Origin: Tissierellales bacterium
GTDB lineage: Bacteria > Bacillota > Clostridia > Tissierellales > Sedimentibacteraceae
DNA length: 64,000 nucleotides
Reading direction: 5' to 3'
Assembly (NCBI GenBank): GCA_018433765.1
Contig: JAHDQO010000017.1
Span: forward strand, 49,745 to 113,744
Shown here: piece by piece, positions 18,521 to 26,704 of the stretch
Layout: every line of letters begins with the position of its first letter
Position numbering within the stretch: the stretch's first letter is position 1
Made by a program: the position numbers and the translations under genes
Notes under the pieces: model-generated
What the model was told of the DNA's origin: nothing
Seen by the model: the letters and a program-made list of their open reading frames with translations, nothing else
Databases searched by the model: none

Positions 18521-18569
18521 TATAATAAAATAAATAATTACTAAAATGATAAAATTAGTTAATTAACTG

Positions 18570-19145
18570 CTAATTTTCTTTAGTCTCATTGTTTTTCAGT
18601 TCTTTTACTAGCTTAATACTATGCTCTGCCCATTCAAGGTACATAGTATAAAGTCTTAAGCCATAATCAAGTGTCAATTTCCAATAAAAAGTTTCATTTT
18701 CATCAATGTTTGCAAAATCTTCATATGATTTTATATTATCTGCATCGTGCTTAAGTCTTTCCATCTTATCTATTGTTAACTCTTTTACTCTTTCTAAAGA
18801 TTGAATAAGTTCTTTGTTTGATAATTTAGAAGAAAAAAATATTTTCATCATTAATGGTAGTCTTTGTGCAAAATGTTTTTCTTCATTAAAATTTAATAAC
18901 CATTTTTCTAATTCTCTACTTCCTTTTTCTGTAATAGAGTATAATTTTTTGTTAGGTTTATCATCTTGATATAACAATCGCACACTAAGAAGTCCTTGCT
19001 TTTCTAATGTGTTTAATTCTCTGTATACTTGACTTTGCTGAGCTGAGAAAAAATATTTTAAACTGCTATCAAAAAATTTAGATAATTCATATCCTGAAAA
19101 CTCTCTGTAGCTTGCTAGGCCTAATATTGCTGTTTTTAATGACAT
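18570..19145 (-). CDS. PadR-family transcriptional regulator
   Basis: This 191-residue protein has an N-terminal winged helix starting with the typical AILGLASYREFSGYELSKFF. It continues through SQVYRELNTLEKQGLLS (recognition helix and wing), and LYSITEKGSRELEKWL is the family wing. A C-terminal helical dimerization domain like Vir_act_alpha_C (about 95-185) follows. PadR proteins are usually repressors relieved by small molecules, often controlling a neighbouring operon. Here the gene lies downstream, on the same strand, of the redox cassette at 19277-22487 and is separated from it by a terminator. Control of that cassette is therefore plausible but not shown. Confidence 0.9.
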   Translation of the reverse strand: MSLKTAILGLASYREFSGYELSKFFDSSLKYFFSAQQSQVYRELNTLEKQGLLSVRLLYQDDKPNKKLYSITEKGSRELEKWLLNFNEEKHFAQRLPLMMKIFFSSKLSNKELIQSLERVKELTIDKMERLKHDADNIKSYEDFANIDENETFYWKLTLDYGLRLYTMYLEWAEHSIKLVKELKNNETKEN

Positions 19146-19231
19146 ATTGTAACTCCTAAAATATTATTTTAATTAATTATATCAGATAGATGCTTATAAA
19201 TCTACCTTACACTATTGTAAATAGGAATAGA

Positions 19232-19258
19232 AAGCTCTTCGTTTATGCGAAGAGCTTT
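19232..19258 (-). terminator. Terminator of the flavoprotein redox operon
   Basis: GCTCTTCG / CGAAGAGC is an 8-bp perfect stem with a 6-nt loop, with T-rich tracts on both sides, 20 bases after the PCP-reductase-like gene ends. Confidence 0.75.
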
Positions 19259-19276
19259 TCAAATTATTTTTATACT

Positions 19277-19519
19277 CTATTTAGTTCTTAGCTCTTCAAG
19301 AGAATCTTTAAACTTCTTTTTATAGGATTCAGGTGCTAAGTCTTCTTCAGCTTCAAAAAGAATATCTTCTGAAACAACTAGAATTTCTCTCTTGTCTAAC
19401 CATTTACCTATCATGTTTTTAAGACCGATTTGTGCAATGAACGGCACCTCTGAAACCATGTATTCATACATTTTTCTTGAATTACCTTCCCATGTATATT
19501 TATCTGGGTTAAAAGCCAT
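19277..19519 (-). CDS. PCP-reductase-domain mini-protein
   Basis: This protein of about 80 residues has features of the small C-terminal domain of light-independent protochlorophyllide reductase (PCP_red). It has an aromatic-rich start (KYTWEGNSRKMYEYM), a VPFIAQIGLKNMIGKW helix and an acidic C-terminal helix. In the known enzymes this domain caps the substrate pocket. As a stand-alone protein in a non-photosynthetic organism its function is unknown. ATG 19519 is preferred over ATG 19528 because AAGGAG lies about 10 bases before it but almost touches the earlier ATG. It follows the reductase-like gene by 23 bases, so it is co-transcribed. Confidence 0.7.
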   Translation of the reverse strand: MAFNPDKYTWEGNSRKMYEYMVSEVPFIAQIGLKNMIGKWLDKREILVVSEDILFEAEEDLAPESYKKKFKDSLEELRTK

Positions 19520-19542
19520 AGCTATCATTCTCCTTTTATATT

Positions 19543-20706
19543 TTATTCTTCTCTAACCAAACTATCAAAGAAACCTTTTTTAAATTCAGGACTGGTATTC
19601 ATATTATCAATAAATTTATTCATAACTTCTGGGCTTTCAAGCATTCCTTCTGCAAGTTTTGTAGTTTTGTATGTATCGCCGTATTTTGCGTCCCAATCAA
19701 TTTGATAGCGTTTAAGAACATTACAAGAAAAATCATTTTTCTTCAATGCTTCTTGAGCTACTTCAGCAGCTAATTTTGCACTATCACTCGCTGCTCCAAC
19801 TCCTTCATCAAGGAAGGGAACAACAACACTTCCTGCATCACCAATTAGCATAACTCCATTATCATAGTTATTCATATGCTGAATTCCTGTTGGAACTCTC
19901 CATCCTTTCCACGGTGCAACTTGTCTGCAAGGATTATCAGGAGATGGTATAAAACGTTTTCCATAAGGACTAGTTTCGGCCCATTCCCAAAACTTTTCTT
20001 CAAATGTAAAGCCCTTATAATCTGACATGTTACATCCTAAACCAACATTGCAAATGTTACCTTTTTTATCAGCAGGGCAAACCCATAGATAACCTACAAT
20101 ACCAACAGGACCATAGTGAAATTCAAGATAACCGTCTTTTAGCAAGGGAACATTTTCAAAGTATGTTCTTAAAGCAATAGATAAATTTTCAGGTTCATCA
20201 GGAAACTGCCCAATTTTTTGTGCAACTATAGAGTGAGAGCCATCTGCACCTATAACAATTTTTGATCTCAGTTCTATTCTTTCACCGTTTAATTTAGCTT
20301 TTACACCTTTTACAAAACTATCTTCTCTGATAACATCATATACCCAGCAGTTTTCAATAATTTCTGCGCCAAGGCGCTCAGCATTTTTTTTCATAATATT
20401 ATCAAAATACCATCTAGGAGTAATATATCCATCAGGAACATCAATAAAACATTTGTTGCTGTCAGGTGAAATAAATATCAAACCATCTTTTAGCAATCCA
20501 TATTTTGCAAGTTCTTCTTCTGCACCTAATGCTGTAATATGATTTAGTGAAGTACGGCTTTGACAGTCAGCACAAGGCTTGTCCCTGGGAAATGTTTCTT
20601 TATCAACTAAAAGGACATCTACTCCTGCTTTAGCTAAATATGAGGCACAAACAGAACCACCTGGACCTGCTCCAACAACTATTACATCACGTTCAATAAC
20701 TCTCAT
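19543..20706 (-). CDS. Geranylgeranyl-reductase-like FAD oxidoreductase
   Basis: This 387-residue flavoprotein has an N-terminal FAD-binding Rossmann motif VVGAGPGGSVCASYLA. An active-site-like segment DKPCADCQSRTS contains two cysteines. GADGSHS is present, as is GYLWVCPADKKGNICNVGLG, which corresponds to the Y-x-W-x-x-P substrate motif of the geranylgeranyl reductase family. The second FAD motif is IGDAGSVVVPFLDEG. Family members saturate double bonds of isoprenoid chains in archaeal lipids, chlorophyll or menaquinone. Its start overlaps the stop of the upstream iron-sulfur flavoprotein by one base (TAATG), which suggests that protein delivers electrons to it. The isoprenoid substrate is not known. 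Confidence 0.87.
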   Translation of the reverse strand: MRVIERDVIVVGAGPGGSVCASYLAKAGVDVLLVDKETFPRDKPCADCQSRTSLNHITALGAEEELAKYGLLKDGLIFISPDSNKCFIDVPDGYITPRWYFDNIMKKNAERLGAEIIENCWVYDVIREDSFVKGVKAKLNGERIELRSKIVIGADGSHSIVAQKIGQFPDEPENLSIALRTYFENVPLLKDGYLEFHYGPVGIVGYLWVCPADKKGNICNVGLGCNMSDYKGFTFEEKFWEWAETSPYGKRFIPSPDNPCRQVAPWKGWRVPTGIQHMNNYDNGVMLIGDAGSVVVPFLDEGVGAASDSAKLAAEVAQEALKKNDFSCNVLKRYQIDWDAKYGDTYKTTKLAEGMLESPEVMNKFIDNMNTSPEFKKGFFDSLVREE

Positions 20707-22487
20707 TATTTTATTCCTCCTTTCGGTATTATACTTTTAAAAGATATTGCATTTTGTGGACAGACTGTTTCGCAAGCTCTACAACCAATGCATTTATTTT
20801 CATCTACTTGTTCAAAGCCGCATTTCATACATCGCTTAGCTTCTAATACAGCTTCTTCTTTTGAATATCCAAGTTCAATCTGATCAAAAGTTTTTCGCTT
20901 GTCCATATCAGTTTTAGGCATTTTAACAGGAGATAATTTTTCTAGTCTTATTGGGAATATTTTTTCTTCATTACGGGCAAGGTTAAGTTTATGATGTTTC
21001 GTTCTATCTGTAAGTGTTCTACCATTTAAGTAATCATCAATTCTCATTGCTGCATTTCTACCAGACTCCATAGCTGTAATTACAGAACCTCTTGGGTTAA
21101 TAATGTCACCTGCTGCAAATACTTTATCTTTATTTGTCATAAGGGTGTCTTGGTTAACTGCTAATCCATCTCTATAATCTAACTCTAATCCTGATTTATT
21201 TGCTAATAGTTTAATATCAGGTTTCTGACCAACTGCAAATATTACAGTATCAGCTTTGACAGAAAATTCTGAATCTTTAACTATTACTGGTTTAAGTCTT
21301 CCATTCTCATCTTTTTCTATAGAAGATACCTTTTTAAATTTTACACCCTTTACAGTTATAAAATCAGCTTCTATTTCAACTGGAGATACAGATGTTATAA
21401 ATTCTATTCCTTCTTCCAGTGCTTCAATAATCTCATCTTTTGGAGCAAGTATTTCTTCTTCAGCTTCAAGACATGCACATGTTACTTTCTCAGCACCTAA
21501 TCGTATAGCACTCCTTGCTGTATCTAGAGCTACGGAGCCAGAACCAATAATTACAGTATTTTTCATTTGTGCTGCCCTTACAGGATTTTTCCAATTATTA
21601 ATAGGTTCTTTACTATTAACTCTCTGCATAAATGTAACAGCATTATATACTTTATTTGATAATGCTCCTTTAATAGGTAAGTCTATTCCTTTGGGAGCAC
21701 CTGTAGCTATTAATACAGCTGCATAACCATCATTTATTAAATCGTCTACAGTAGGTTTTGAACCAATTGATGAATTATATATAATTTCTATTCCAGCTTC
21801 TTCAAGCACTCTAACATCACTTAACAATAAATTTTTATCAAGCCTAAAATCGGGTATACCTATTTTAATCATACCGCCTGCTTGCGGATTCTTTTCAAAT
21901 ATTCTTACGGTATATCCTTTTTTTGATAAGTAAAAGGCGGCGGTTAATCCTGCTGGACCTGCACCAACAATAGCAATTCGCTTATCAATACTGTGTTTAA
22001 ATATTGGTCTATTTTTTGAAGCATTTTCTACAGCAGCTCTTTTTAAGCCTCTAATATTTATTGGTGTGTCAATTAAAGTACCTCTTTTGCATTCGTCCAT
22101 ACAAGGATGTGAACAAATCATTGCACATAGTGATGGAAGAGGATTTAATTCTGCAATAGAATTATATGCATCCTGCCATCTACCTTCTGCAACAAGATTA
22201 ACAAATCCTTCAGGTGTTGTACCTAGTGGACATCCTATACTGCATGCATGATTAACAGCATATTTATTTTGTTCATCTTTTAGCATAATATCACCTTCAG
22301 CACAATCAGGGCAAAATCTACATATAGCTCTTTGCATTTCGTCAATAGCTTCTACAGGACATAGCCTTCTACACATACCACAATTGATGCATAATTCTGT
22401 ATCAATGTGCGCTACAGAAGTTCTTTTTATAGTGTATTCTTCTGCACTACCAAGTTTAATACTAACTATGTTTGTTGCATAATCCAT
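20706..22487 (-). CDS. GltD-like iron-sulfur flavoprotein with terminal ferredoxin domains
   Basis: This is a 593-residue NAD(P)H-dependent oxidoreductase. The N-terminus has a CINCGMCRRLCP 4Fe-4S motif and further cysteines (CRFCPDC, CSIGCPLG, CSHPCMDECKRG) typical of the Fer4_20 domain of glutamate synthase small subunits. FAD-binding VGAGPAGLTAAFYL and NAD(P)-binding IIGSGSVALDTARSA follow, then AAGDI. A C-terminal ferredoxin part contains CMKCGF and CIGCRACETVCPQNA. It is not accompanied by a glutamate synthase large subunit, so it probably serves as an electron donor to the flavoprotein encoded immediately downstream. It is first in the operon, with AGGAGGTATAAG upstream. Confidence 0.88.
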   Translation of the reverse strand: MDYATNIVSIKLGSAEEYTIKRTSVAHIDTELCINCGMCRRLCPVEAIDEMQRAICRFCPDCAEGDIMLKDEQNKYAVNHACSIGCPLGTTPEGFVNLVAEGRWQDAYNSIAELNPLPSLCAMICSHPCMDECKRGTLIDTPINIRGLKRAAVENASKNRPIFKHSIDKRIAIVGAGPAGLTAAFYLSKKGYTVRIFEKNPQAGGMIKIGIPDFRLDKNLLLSDVRVLEEAGIEIIYNSSIGSKPTVDDLINDGYAAVLIATGAPKGIDLPIKGALSNKVYNAVTFMQRVNSKEPINNWKNPVRAAQMKNTVIIGSGSVALDTARSAIRLGAEKVTCACLEAEEEILAPKDEIIEALEEGIEFITSVSPVEIEADFITVKGVKFKKVSSIEKDENGRLKPVIVKDSEFSVKADTVIFAVGQKPDIKLLANKSGLELDYRDGLAVNQDTLMTNKDKVFAAGDIINPRGSVITAMESGRNAAMRIDDYLNGRTLTDRTKHHKLNLARNEEKIFPIRLEKLSPVKMPKTDMDKRKTFDQIELGYSKEEAVLEAKRCMKCGFEQVDENKCIGCRACETVCPQNAISFKSIIPKGGIK

Positions 22488-22598
22488 TTTCTTATACCTC
22501 CTAGTAATTATTTTTACTATATAAATGCTTCTAATGATTATTAACCAAGAGTGTTTAGTAAAGGTGGAATTCTAGAGCAGCGTTTACAAAATATATAA

Positions 22599-22682
22599 CT
22601 GACCTTATTCAAGATAAAATTGACAGTATAATTACTTTTTAAGTTAAAAGAATAGTGTTATGCATTTCTTGAAAAAGGTCAG
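22599..22682. repeat. 84-bp element with 16-bp terminal inverted repeats
   Basis: CTGACCTTATTCAAGA at 22599-22614 is mirrored by TCTTGAAAAAGGTCAG at 22667-22682 with a single mismatch. The inside is AT-rich and non-coding. Size and end structure fit a miniature inverted-repeat element, or a long hairpin that ends the flanking transcripts. The whole gap 22488-22994 contains no convincing gene. Confidence 0.4.
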
Positions 22683-22748
22683 ATATTTTATTTATTATTT
22701 ATGATAAAATTTTAAATGATTTTTAGTCTTGATTAAAATCATTATATA

Positions 22749-22786
22749 ATTTGTATAGTATTACACTTGTATAATACTATACAAAT
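22749..22786. repeat. Perfect 15-bp inverted repeat, 8-nt spacer
   Basis: ATTTGTATAGTATTA and TAATACTATACAAAT are exact reverse complements around CACTTGTA. There is no downstream T-run, so an operator or a hairpin in a short RNA is possible. It lies in the gene-free gap between the divergently placed ends of the protease and flavoprotein genes. Confidence 0.45.
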
Positions 22787-22963
22787 CACTTAAAAGCAAT
22801 AATTTTATTAAAATAAGATTAACAATAGATATATATAGAAACTTGTATAAGATAGGAAAGTTTATTAATATTGAAAGATGAGTCATTTATTAAAGTAAAA
22901 AGATTTCAAAATTGAAAAAGAATTGAATATATATATAATATTAATTAGACATAAAAATAATAA

Positions 22964-22987
22964 AAAGCGGCCAAACTGACCGCTTTA
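22964..22987 (-). terminator. Terminator of the metalloprotease gene
   Basis: On the minus strand AAAGCGG pairs with CCGCTTT, followed by TTTATTATTTTT. It begins 8 bases after the protease stop. Confidence 0.8.
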
Positions 22988-22994
22988 ATTTTAA

Positions 22995-25157
22995 TTATTT
23001 AATTTTCATGTTTTGTCCGAAAAAATCCCAATTGATTATTTCATAATCATAGTCTGCTACTCCTTTAACTCCATCTGGAGCGGCATACCATACAACCATA
23101 TAGTTATCACCAAATCCGAAGAATTCTCTTAATTCTTTAGCGTTATCTTCAGTAACTTGGAAAGGATCAATACTAGTAATTCTATAAATACCTTCTTCAC
23201 CTAGAGGCATTTTGTTGATGAAAACTACTGCATATTTAACACTGATATCTCTTATTTCATGAATACTGTAGAAATCATCTTTTGAACTACAATCACTAGA
23301 AAATCCTATTTCTGGAATTTCTATATCATCAATAAACCATCCAGCTCCGTTGCTACCCCAGTCAGTTAAATACCTAAAGGTAATATAGATTTCTTGGCCA
23401 GCATAAGGAGTTAAATCAAACTCTTCTAATGTCCAATCATCATATGTACCGGTGAATCCAGGAAGATTATCTATAATCTTAGGATATCCTTCATCTACTA
23501 CATCTGATCTAGTGTTTTCATTTGCAAGAGAAGTCCAAGTCTCACCATTATCAGTAGAAACTTGTACCATACCAAAGTCCCAACATTCCTCTATATCAAT
23601 ATAGTTATTGAATTTAAGAGTAGCTGAATCAACTGATGTTAAGTCTGCTTTAATTATTGCTTGGTTATCTACTTCATTTCCACTGTTTCCCCATAAAACA
23701 TCGTTACCGTCATTTAATGGATCATTTGTTACTTCCCAAGGCATAGCCATAAATTCTATACCGTCGAATTTTATAGATCTTATTTTATGAGCATCTTCAA
23801 GTTCTATATAATCTGCACCCCAAGCAGGTACACCTTCTTTATTATATTCAAGAGCAGATTCAAAATTTATTCCTACGTCTATACTCTCAAAATTATATAT
23901 GTCCTGCTCAAAACAAGTAGCACCAAAATCAAAACTGCTAAAATCACTATCAAACTCATCCCATGAATTGTTAAAGTTAAACCAAGTATTATCAAATGCA
24001 ACCCAAGGAGTATCTATTGCAACTGCTATAGAAAATCTTCTAAACAATTCTTCAAAATCTATTCCAGCACCGTATTCTTCTAACACTGCGTTAATACTTG
24101 TAAATCCTTGTCTTTCATCTTTAGCTAATTGCTGTATAAAATCTTTTCCATACTGGTCATATAAATATAATTGTAATAAGTATGCTTGACCGTAATCTGA
24201 TAAAGTTTCTGGACCTGTTTCTGCATCATAGTGATCATCCCATTCTACTAATGAATTTTCAGGATGGTCTAGGAAGAAATTAACATGTCCCCATGAATGA
24301 CCGTAACCACAAAGGTATTGAGCAAAATCAGCCATTCCTTCATCTATCCAAGTTTCTTCATTTGAATCGTTATCAGAGTGAATTAAATGTTGAAATTCGT
24401 GAGCTGTTGTACCAAAAAATGTGGATTCTAATCTATTTTCCCAATCATTTGTATCAAGAGAGATTACGTTTCTATCAAAATATCCTTCATAACTTGGTGA
24501 AAAGAATCCTGCTACGAAAAATGGATAATCTGGATCATAATAACTTTCATCTCTTACGTTGTCTACTAAAATTATAATCCTTTCTACACCATCTTCGGGT
24601 ACATAATAATCTTGTGGCAATCCTAATAATGCAGGCAACTCAGCATTTTCACCAGTAAGTGAATCAGGAGTACCAAAGAAATCTGTATCTGTAGGATAAA
24701 TGGTATTATCAAATTCATTTCTTAAAGTATCAACTTGCTCCTGAGTAATTTCAGGAAGAGGTCTGTCATCTGGAAAAGATAAATCATCTGCTACCCAAAT
24801 TTCTACACTAGTTCCTAAACTTCTTAATGTATAAGTCTTAGCATAATAATTACCATCTGCTTCAAGACCTAAAAAGTATTTGGTACCACCATTGAATGTA
24901 AAGTTAGAATTGTCTATAGCTGCATCCATTGCGTTAAAATTAAATGTAGTAGCTGTGTTTAGTAATGTTTGATTTAAATCATTAATATAGTCGTCATCTT
25001 TTTCTAAATGTCTTAATTTAGTACCTATGTCAATTACATCTCCATATCTGTCAGTGTCAAATTCTTCTTCTACTGCTTCTACATTAGTAAAACCAAGTGG
25101 TGTAAACATAGTTATTACTAATGCTAATGTTAAGATAATTGATAATGTTTTTTTCAT
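22995..25157 (-). CDS. Secreted M6-like metalloprotease with immune-inhibitor-A/MAM-type region
   Basis: This 720-residue protein has a clear signal peptide (KKTLSIILTLALVITMFT, cleavage near VEA). The zinc motif is HEFQHLIH, with a downstream glutamate region ETWIDEGMADFAQ as the third ligand, as in gluzincin-like enzymes. A middle region with repeated D-x-F/W-x-x-F words (about 385-430) follows. Next is a jelly-roll part (about 430-640; WGADYIEL, GMVQVSTDNGETW, YAGQEIYITFRYLTDW, GAGWFIDDIEI) as in immune inhibitor A-like peptidases. It probably degrades extracellular proteins to feed an amino-acid-using metabolism. It is monocistronic, with AGGGGG before ATG 25157. Confidence 0.85.
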   Translation of the reverse strand: MKKTLSIILTLALVITMFTPLGFTNVEAVEEEFDTDRYGDVIDIGTKLRHLEKDDDYINDLNQTLLNTATTFNFNAMDAAIDNSNFTFNGGTKYFLGLEADGNYYAKTYTLRSLGTSVEIWVADDLSFPDDRPLPEITQEQVDTLRNEFDNTIYPTDTDFFGTPDSLTGENAELPALLGLPQDYYVPEDGVERIIILVDNVRDESYYDPDYPFFVAGFFSPSYEGYFDRNVISLDTNDWENRLESTFFGTTAHEFQHLIHSDNDSNEETWIDEGMADFAQYLCGYGHSWGHVNFFLDHPENSLVEWDDHYDAETGPETLSDYGQAYLLQLYLYDQYGKDFIQQLAKDERQGFTSINAVLEEYGAGIDFEELFRRFSIAVAIDTPWVAFDNTWFNFNNSWDEFDSDFSSFDFGATCFEQDIYNFESIDVGINFESALEYNKEGVPAWGADYIELEDAHKIRSIKFDGIEFMAMPWEVTNDPLNDGNDVLWGNSGNEVDNQAIIKADLTSVDSATLKFNNYIDIEECWDFGMVQVSTDNGETWTSLANENTRSDVVDEGYPKIIDNLPGFTGTYDDWTLEEFDLTPYAGQEIYITFRYLTDWGSNGAGWFIDDIEIPEIGFSSDCSSKDDFYSIHEIRDISVKYAVVFINKMPLGEEGIYRITSIDPFQVTEDNAKELREFFGFGDNYMVVWYAAPDGVKGVADYDYEIINWDFFGQNMKIK

Positions 25158-25562
25158 ACTTAACCCCCTATTGTATTTTTTTCTTTTCTATTTTTATCTT
25201 TTTTCCTCCTTTCTAAAAAAAATTTAACGAATAATATTATAAAAACAGAAAAGAGTTTTAACGGAATAATACAAAAATTAGCATAATTGCTAAAATGTAT
25301 ACACATAATATATTCCATATATACAATGATATTCCTTTAGAAAAAAATAGAAATAAAAAAAATAAGGTTAAATAAATGAAAAAATTATCAAATTTTGTCG
25401 AATAATCTTTATTTATACAATTTGGAATAGCTAAATTTCGATTTAAATATTAAAATATCATCAATAAATTACATATTTCAATATGCATAATATTCTATTA
25501 TTTGTATTTTTATAAATATGGAATGATTTTAGGTTAATTTTAGAATATTTATCATTTTTTAC

Positions 25563-25613
25563 TTGAATTATTTATGAGAATAGTTTATAATCTATTAATG
25601 AAAATGAAAATCA
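25563..25613 (+). promoter_or_regulatory. Sigma-A promoter overlapped downstream by a Fur-like box
   Basis: TTGAAT (25563-25568), 17 bases, TATAAT (25586-25591) is a strong vegetative promoter. Immediately downstream, TGAAAATGAAAATCA (25599-25613) matches the Fur 7-1-7 consensus at 11 of 14 positions and would block the start site. This fits an iron-repressed importer. The remainder of the 25158-25633 gap holds nothing recognisable. Confidence 0.6.
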
Positions 25614-25633
25614 ATAACAACAAGGAGGATGTT

Positions 25634-26704
25634 ATGAAAAAAGTAATAAGTATATTGTTATCTTTAACAATATTGTTTGCACTTGCATCTTGTTCAAAAG
25701 ATTTGAAAGATAATAATATATCAGAAGAAATTGCAGGAGCCAATTTAAGTAATGAAAATATATCGAGTGACAAAATATTAGTATATTTATCAGGTCCTGA
25801 AGAAATGATAAAGAAACTAGAAGAAAAGTTTGAAGAAGAAAGAGGAGATGTAGCTGATCTCCTTATAATGAGTTGTGGGCAAGTTAGAAGCAAAGTATGG
25901 ACAGAAAAAGAAGCTGGAAAGATTCAAGCTGATGTTGTATGGGGTTCTGATCCTTTAATTTATAATAAGTTAGATAACGAAGGACTGTTAGATAAGATTA
26001 ATATAAAGAACACAGATAGTATAAAGCCAGAATATATTTGTGAAGATAAAAATTACATATTAGTAAATGAAAGATATGTAACGATTATGTATAACAAAAA
26101 TGCATTTAAAGAAAATGAACTTCCTAAAAGTTATGATGATTTAATTAAAGAAGGATATGCTAATAAGCTTGTCATGGCTGATGCCAATAGATCATCAACA
26201 GCATTAGGAATAGCATCATGCCTTTATCAGTTAAGAGATGGAGATATTGAATACTTTGAAAAATTAAAAGAAAACGGAACATTGCTTACCAAATCTAATG
26301 GTCAAGTTCCATCTATGATATTAGAGGGACAATTTGATTTGGGTATAGGTCCTCATGATTCAGTGGTAAGACTTAAGAAGAAAGCAAAAAAAGAAGGATA
26401 TGATATGCCAGTAGAGATTATCTGGCCTGATGAAGGTGCTATTGTAATTAAAAGACCGATAGCTGTTGTTAAAAATGAAGATAGAAGTGATAAGAAAAGT
26501 CAAATAGCAGAAGATTTTGTAAATTTTATATTATCTAAAGAAGCACAAAAAATTACAAATAATTTTGGGTTCGTAAGTATTAGAAAGGATATAGATAATC
26601 AGTATTTACCTGAAAATGTTGAGAAATACGAAATAGACTGGGAGAAGGCATCTGAAAATGAAAGCAACTTCAAAAAGCAATATGAACAAGTATTCCAAGA
26701 ATAA
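25634..26704 (+). CDS. Lipoprotein solute-binding protein of an iron-type ABC importer
   Basis: The frame opens at 25574, but ATG 25634 sits just behind AAGGAGG and starts a lipoprotein signal (KKVISILLSLTILFALASC; Cys is the lipidation site), giving 356 residues. The body is like class II binding proteins of the FbpA/AfuA group. ADVVWGSDPLIYNKL and NERYVTIMYNKNAF are present, then SNGQVPSMILEGQFDLGIG and a C-terminal ILSKEAQKITNNFGFVSIR. This family binds ferric iron, though relatives bind 2-aminoethylphosphonate or polyamines. The Fur-like box upstream favours iron. The permease gene overlaps its end by 47 bases. Confidence 0.87.
   Translation: MKKVISILLSLTILFALASCSKDLKDNNISEEIAGANLSNENISSDKILVYLSGPEEMIKKLEEKFEEERGDVADLLIMSCGQVRSKVWTEKEAGKIQADVVWGSDPLIYNKLDNEGLLDKINIKNTDSIKPEYICEDKNYILVNERYVTIMYNKNAFKENELPKSYDDLIKEGYANKLVMADANRSSTALGIASCLYQLRDGDIEYFEKLKENGTLLTKSNGQVPSMILEGQFDLGIGPHDSVVRLKKKAKKEGYDMPVEIIWPDEGAIVIKRPIAVVKNEDRSDKKSQIAEDFVNFILSKEAQKITNNFGFVSIRKDIDNQYLPENVEKYEIDWEKASENESNFKKQYEQVFQE

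Noticed and set aside
20706..22487. Glutamate synthase small subunit (gltD)
   Set aside because: The domain order fits, but no large subunit is present, there are extra ferredoxin motifs at the C-terminus and the operon partner is a GGR-like flavoprotein, so a glutamate synthase role is not supported.
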